Under the pieces are notes generated by a model that searched no databases, was not told the DNA's origin, and was given only the letters and a program-made list of their open reading frames with translations. A stretch of DNA of 8,318 nucleotides. Origin: an uncultured Clostridia bacterium (GTDB lineage: Bacteria > Bacillota > Clostridia > Oscillospirales > Acutalibacteraceae). The stretch covers positions 1-8,318 of the forward strand of contig CAMFPJ010000061.1 of NCBI GenBank assembly GCA_945971755.1, in the 5' to 3' direction. Position numbers and translations under genes: made by a program. Shown here piece by piece: positions 5,958 to 8,318 of this stretch (the stretch's first letter is position 1; each line of letters begins with the position of its first letter).

Positions 5958-5986
5958 ATTATAATACTTATAACTCGAATAGTCAA
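5958..5986 (-). promoter_or_regulatory. asnS promoter, TTGACT-17-TATAAT
   Basis: On the minus strand the -35 box TTGACT (5981-5986) and a perfect -10 box TATAAT (5958-5963) are separated by exactly 17 bases. The predicted leader is only about 25 bases and has no room for a T-box. The -35 hexamer contains the TGA stop codon of the upstream GH28 gene (5983-5985), so the two genes are packed tightly. Confidence 0.85.
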
Positions 5987-7311
5987 GAACGGTTAGTTCC
6001 GTTAAATCTGTATGTGTCGGGTGCACTTTTGCTGTCAAAGTCTAAATCTTCGCCGTAGTCATCACAGCGGTTGCCCCAATTAACTTGTGAGTCGTAAATT
6101 TTAACATTTTTTGCATTACGGATAAAGAACCCTGCGTTTTTGTGCTTTTCAATGTCTTTGTTAAGACCCGGGCGCATATCGTAAAGGCCCGACTCCCATT
6201 TTGTAGATTTTGAAACCGTAACCGAAACATTTTCAAAGGTTATGTCTTCAATGGGGTTTTCGGGAGTTCCGTGAATAAGCACTCCGTTTTCACCGTTGCA
6301 GGTAACATTTGAAAATCTTACGTTTTTAATGTGACCCGATTTTGTGTTTTCGTCACGGTCAAAGGTGGTAATAACGATTGGCTCGGCAGTTCCCCACCAG
6401 TCAGGGCAAAATCTGCGTGTTTCAATTATTATGTTGGAATATCTTACGTTTTCAACGTTTCCGCCGTCACGAATTTGAATTGAAAGTCCGCGGTTGCTTC
6501 GTGAAATAATGCAGTTTTGAACAAGGACATTTCTGAAGTTCCCTACGCCCTCTGTGCCGATTTTAATTGCCGCAGAGGTTGAAATAAGGGTGCAGTCCGA
6601 AATCACAATGTTTTCACAAGCACCGTACTCTGCATTTCCCTTTGATGTTTTAAGGCAGATGCAGTCGTCTGCGCACTCAATATGGCAACCGAGAATTCTG
6701 ACATTTGTGCTGTGGTCAGGGTCAATTCCGTCAGAATTTGCAACGTCCAAATCATTAAGGATACGGATTTTTGAAATAAGAACATCGTCACAGCCCGCCG
6801 GGTGAAGTGTCCAGAAGGGAGCGTCAACAATTGTTACGTCTTCAACTGTAATGTGATTGCTCTTTTCAATGTAAATTACCGTTGGGCGAGGGTAAAAATT
6901 GCCTGTTACGTAGTATTTATCTTTTCTTTCTACAAAAGAGTGACCGTTTGCATCAATGGTGCCAAAGCCCGTAATTTTACAGTTATCTGCCTCAAAGCCG
7001 TAAATAAAGCAGAACGAGGGCTTGCCTGTTACGGGGTTTCCGATTAGAGTATTTGTTTTGTCGTTAATGAAATTACATGGACGGAAGTATCCGTCAATAT
7101 CGCTTGCGGCGAGAAGCCTTGAGCCTGTTTCCAAATGAAGTTCAACATTTTTTTTGAGAATGATTGAATTTGAATAATATGTCTTGCCTGAGGAGAGAAC
7201 TACTCTGCCTCCGCCGTTTTCAAAGGCTTTGTCAATAGCGGTTTGGATAGCAGTAACGTCATTGGTCTTTCCGTCAGCTTTTGCTCCGTAATTTTCGGGG
7301 TAAAAAAACAT
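5983..7311 (-). CDS. glycoside hydrolase family 28 (polygalacturonase-like) protein, no signal peptide
   Basis: A 442-residue right-handed beta-helix protein of the GH28/pectin-depolymerase type. It opens with NYGAKADGKTNDVTAIQTAID (7-27), the common N-terminal element of these proteins, and has repeated beta-helix rungs such as NVRILGCHIEC, NIVISDCTLIS and NVRFSNVTCNG. The acidic motifs are present: NSDGID (192-197; D194, D197) and ADDCICLK (214-221; D215, D216). Where classical polygalacturonases have GHG, this protein has SAA just before IKIGTE (249-254), and where they have RIK it has SIQ in NRGLSIQIRDGG (273-284). The target is probably not plain polygalacturonan; a rhamnogalacturonan-type or other oligosaccharide is possible. 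With no signal peptide it should act in the cytoplasm on imported oligosaccharides. The start is ATG 7311, preceded by GGAGGTG; the GTG at 7320 belongs to that ribosome site. No transporter or regulator gene is adjacent. Confidence 0.9.
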   Translation of the reverse strand: MFFYPENYGAKADGKTNDVTAIQTAIDKAFENGGGRVVLSSGKTYYSNSIILKKNVELHLETGSRLLAASDIDGYFRPCNFINDKTNTLIGNPVTGKPSFCFIYGFEADNCKITGFGTIDANGHSFVERKDKYYVTGNFYPRPTVIYIEKSNHITVEDVTIVDAPFWTLHPAGCDDVLISKIRILNDLDVANSDGIDPDHSTNVRILGCHIECADDCICLKTSKGNAEYGACENIVISDCTLISTSAAIKIGTEGVGNFRNVLVQNCIISRSNRGLSIQIRDGGNVENVRYSNIIIETRRFCPDWWGTAEPIVITTFDRDENTKSGHIKNVRFSNVTCNGENGVLIHGTPENPIEDITFENVSVTVSKSTKWESGLYDMRPGLNKDIEKHKNAGFFIRNAKNVKIYDSQVNWGNRCDDYGEDLDFDSKSAPDTYRFNGTNRS

Positions 7312-7317
7312 AAAAAG

Positions 7318-7324
7318 CACCTCC
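7318..7324 (-). promoter_or_regulatory. ribosome binding site deciding the GH28 start
   Basis: GGAGGTG on the minus strand, six bases before ATG 7311. Its last three bases form the in-frame GTG that an automatic caller could take as the start; that would place the ribosome site inside the gene and leave the longer form without one. Confidence 0.8.
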
Positions 7325-7342
7325 GTTCAATGTTTACATAAC

Positions 7343-7371
7343 AGTATAGCATAAACGAAGGTTATAAACAA
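7343..7371 (-). promoter_or_regulatory. GH28 gene promoter with extended -10
   Basis: On the minus strand TTGTTT (7366-7371) and TATACT (7343-7348) are 17 bases apart, and TGC just upstream of the -10 makes an extended TGnTATACT element. It lies in the 74-base gap after the ATPase-domain gene, so GH28 can be expressed independently. I see no clear operator or cre-like palindrome in the gap. Confidence 0.7.
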
Positions 7372-7385
7372 TAATTTTAATTAAA

Positions 7386-8036
7386 TTAAACCCCGTAAAG
7401 TTCAATAAAAACAGGGGAAAGCCTGTCGCTGACAAGGTCAATAAAACTTCGGTTTCGGGAAGGGCGGATATTTCCCGATTTTTTGAATTTGAAGACAGTG
7501 GCAGAATATTCGTTGTGAGATACTATTAACATTTCGCCGCCTGATTTTCGAGCTGCTTTTCGCATAAAAGAAAGTCCGTCTCCGCCCCGAAATTTGAATG
7601 CACCCATGCTTTGAACTTCAAGGGTGACAAATTTCTTGTGCTCTTGGGTTTTAACGGTAATAAGTCCGCCTTTTCCGAAAATGCAGGCGTTGGAGATGGC
7701 TTCTAAAATCGCTTTAGTTAAAATTTGTCTATTTCCTAAAACGGCTGAAACGTCATTGCCGCAAAAAATAACCGACTTGCCCGAATTGTTCAACAAAATA
7801 TCGGAAGCCAAACAAATATTTTCCGCTAAATCTGTAATATCAACCGACTCAGTTTCAAAATATTCCGCCTGCCTGTTAAGAATTCGCAGTTTACCGTAAA
7901 GACTTTGAATAAAAGACATATCTTCATTTTTGAATGCAACGGTAAATTCGTCTTGCAGTTCATCACGCAAAAAATTGCTGTTTTCCAAATTCATCGCCCT
8001 TTGCATGTTAGTATATACTATAAATTTTACACTCAT
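7386..8036 (-). CDS. histidine-kinase-like ATPase domain protein lacking a phospho-acceptor His
   Basis: A 216-residue soluble protein that looks like the C-terminal half of a sensor kinase. Residues about 15-80 are helical and resemble a dimerisation hairpin but contain no His; the only His residues are 133 and 174. The HATPase_c-like part follows: N-box EAISNACIFGKGG (112-124, with N116), a beta strand with VTLEVQSMG (137-145) where the usual DxG Asp is Ser, and a glycine-rich GGDGLSFMRKAARKSGGEML (151-170). With no His and a weakened ATP site it may be a regulatory pseudokinase, an anti-sigma-like switch, or a phosphotransfer partner; this cannot be decided here. A C-terminal extension of about 30 residues follows the domain. 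The start is uncertain: ATG 8036 has no good ribosome site, and ATG 8006 or 7994 are alternatives. It is divergent from gap and upstream of the GH28 gene, with no response regulator visible. Confidence 0.75.
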   Translation of the reverse strand: MSVKFIVYTNMQRAMNLENSNFLRDELQDEFTVAFKNEDMSFIQSLYGKLRILNRQAEYFETESVDITDLAENICLASDILLNNSGKSVIFCGNDVSAVLGNRQILTKAILEAISNACIFGKGGLITVKTQEHKKFVTLEVQSMGAFKFRGGDGLSFMRKAARKSGGEMLIVSHNEYSATVFKFKKSGNIRPSRNRSFIDLVSDRLSPVFIELYGV

Positions 8037-8111
8037 TTTAGAGATTTATTCACCGATTTTTAAGCAGGTTGACAAAAGTTTCACAAGTTGGCAAAAATTT
8101 ACAAAAATTAC

Positions 8112-8140
8112 TTGCAAATATGTGTAAGATGTAATAAAAT
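8112..8140 (+). promoter_or_regulatory. probable gap promoter, TTGCAA-17-TAAAAT
   Basis: TTGCAA (8112-8117) and TAAAAT (8135-8140) are spaced by 17 bases, giving a leader of about 50 bases before gap. A second -35-like TTGACA at 8069-8074 has no matching -10 at normal spacing. The AT-rich 160-base divergent region makes chance matches common, so the call is moderate. Confidence 0.55.
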
Positions 8141-8145
8141 AATAA

Positions 8146-8159
8146 TCGCAATAATGCGA
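8146..8159 (+). repeat. short inverted repeat near the gap transcription start
   Basis: TCGCA (8146-8150) and TGCGA (8155-8159) flank ATAA, just downstream of the proposed -10 box. The position fits an operator or a short 5' leader hairpin. At 5 bp per arm it could be chance. Confidence 0.35.
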
Positions 8160-8196
8160 ATACTAAATGCAAATAATTTTTTTGGAGGAATTCAAA

Positions 8197-8318
8197 ATGT
8201 CAGTTAAAGTTGCAATTAACGGCTTTGGCCGTATCGGACGTCTTGCTTTCAGACAGATGTTCGGCGCAGAAGGCTACGATGTAGTAGCAATCAATGACCT
8301 TACAAAACCCTCAATGCT
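8197..8318 (+). CDS. gap: glyceraldehyde-3-phosphate dehydrogenase, N-terminal part
   Basis: The first 40 codons of type I GAPDH, which oxidises glyceraldehyde-3-phosphate to 1,3-bisphosphoglycerate with NAD in glycolysis. The protein starts MSVKVAINGFGRIGRLAFRQ, showing the Rossmann dinucleotide-binding motif GFGRIG at 8-13, and continues into the VVAINDLT strand (29-36), whose Asp is expected to contact the NAD ribose. The window ends here, so the catalytic Cys and the rest are not visible. ATG at 8197 has GGAGG (8184-8188) eight bases upstream, a strong ribosome site as expected for an abundant glycolytic enzyme. It is divergent from the kinase-like gene. Confidence 0.96.
   Translation, partial: MSVKVAINGFGRIGRLAFRQMFGAEGYDVVAINDLTKPSM

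Noticed and set aside
6554..7047. Plus-strand open frames antisense to the GH28 gene
   Set aside because: They are shadows of the beta-helix coding sequence with no ribosome site and no family motif.
7312..7320. GTG start for the GH28 gene, with MLFMFF as a start of a signal peptide
   Set aside because: The GTG is part of the GGAGGTG ribosome site, and the hydrophobic run is far too short for a signal peptide.
8069..8074. TTGACA as the main -35 box of gap
   Set aside because: No acceptable -10 box lies 16-18 bases downstream; TTGCAA/TAAAAT at 8112-8140 fits better.

Overview
The window looks like one end of an assembled contig from a low-to-moderate GC Firmicute, most likely an uncultured gut Clostridia (Oscillospiraceae/Ruminococcaceae-like). 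The grounds are strong GGAGG-type ribosome sites, the Firmicute-type hisS-aspS gene pair, methylglyoxal synthase and GAPDH N-terminus of clostridial type, and short intergenic elements of a kind I associate with these genomes. This placement is inference from sequence character, not a database result. Bases 1-43 are not biological: they are an Illumina Nextera i5 index plus transposase adapter, so genomic sequence starts at 44.

Plus strand, 88-3940: an apparent operon of mgsA (methylglyoxal synthase), hisS (histidyl-tRNA synthetase), aspS (aspartyl-tRNA synthetase, overlapping hisS by one base) and a small exported or membrane protein of unknown function starting 3 bases after aspS. A GC-rich hairpin without a T-tract lies between mgsA and hisS. 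A 12-bp-stem terminator at 3959-3986 closes the operon.

3941-4570: a convergent intergenic region. It holds a compact element of about 450 bp (4001-4451) with imperfect terminal inverted repeats. Each repeat folds into a hairpin, and the two copies differ by a compensatory base-pair swap. The element carries one minus-strand gene for a DUF559/Vsr-like endonuclease whose ribosome site and stop codon lie inside the repeats. Next to it are the asnS terminator (4474-4493) and a small structured segment of unknown role. This element is the strongest candidate for something poorly described.

Minus strand, 8036-4571: a small histidine-kinase-like ATPase-domain protein lacking an evident phospho-acceptor His; a cytoplasmic GH28 family protein with altered active-site motifs and its own extended -10 promoter; and asnS (asparaginyl-tRNA synthetase), driven by a near-consensus promoter whose -35 box overlaps the GH28 stop codon. 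Divergent from the ATPase-domain gene, the first 40 codons of gap (GAPDH) run off the right end behind a promoter and a strong ribosome site.

Functionally, most of the window is housekeeping: three class II aminoacyl-tRNA synthetases and two triose-phosphate enzymes (mgsA consumes DHAP, gap consumes glyceraldehyde-3-phosphate). The presence of asnS together with an AspRS carrying a discriminating-type Leu suggests direct charging of tRNA-Asn. The accessory parts are the DUF559 element, the GH28 gene and the kinase-like gene.
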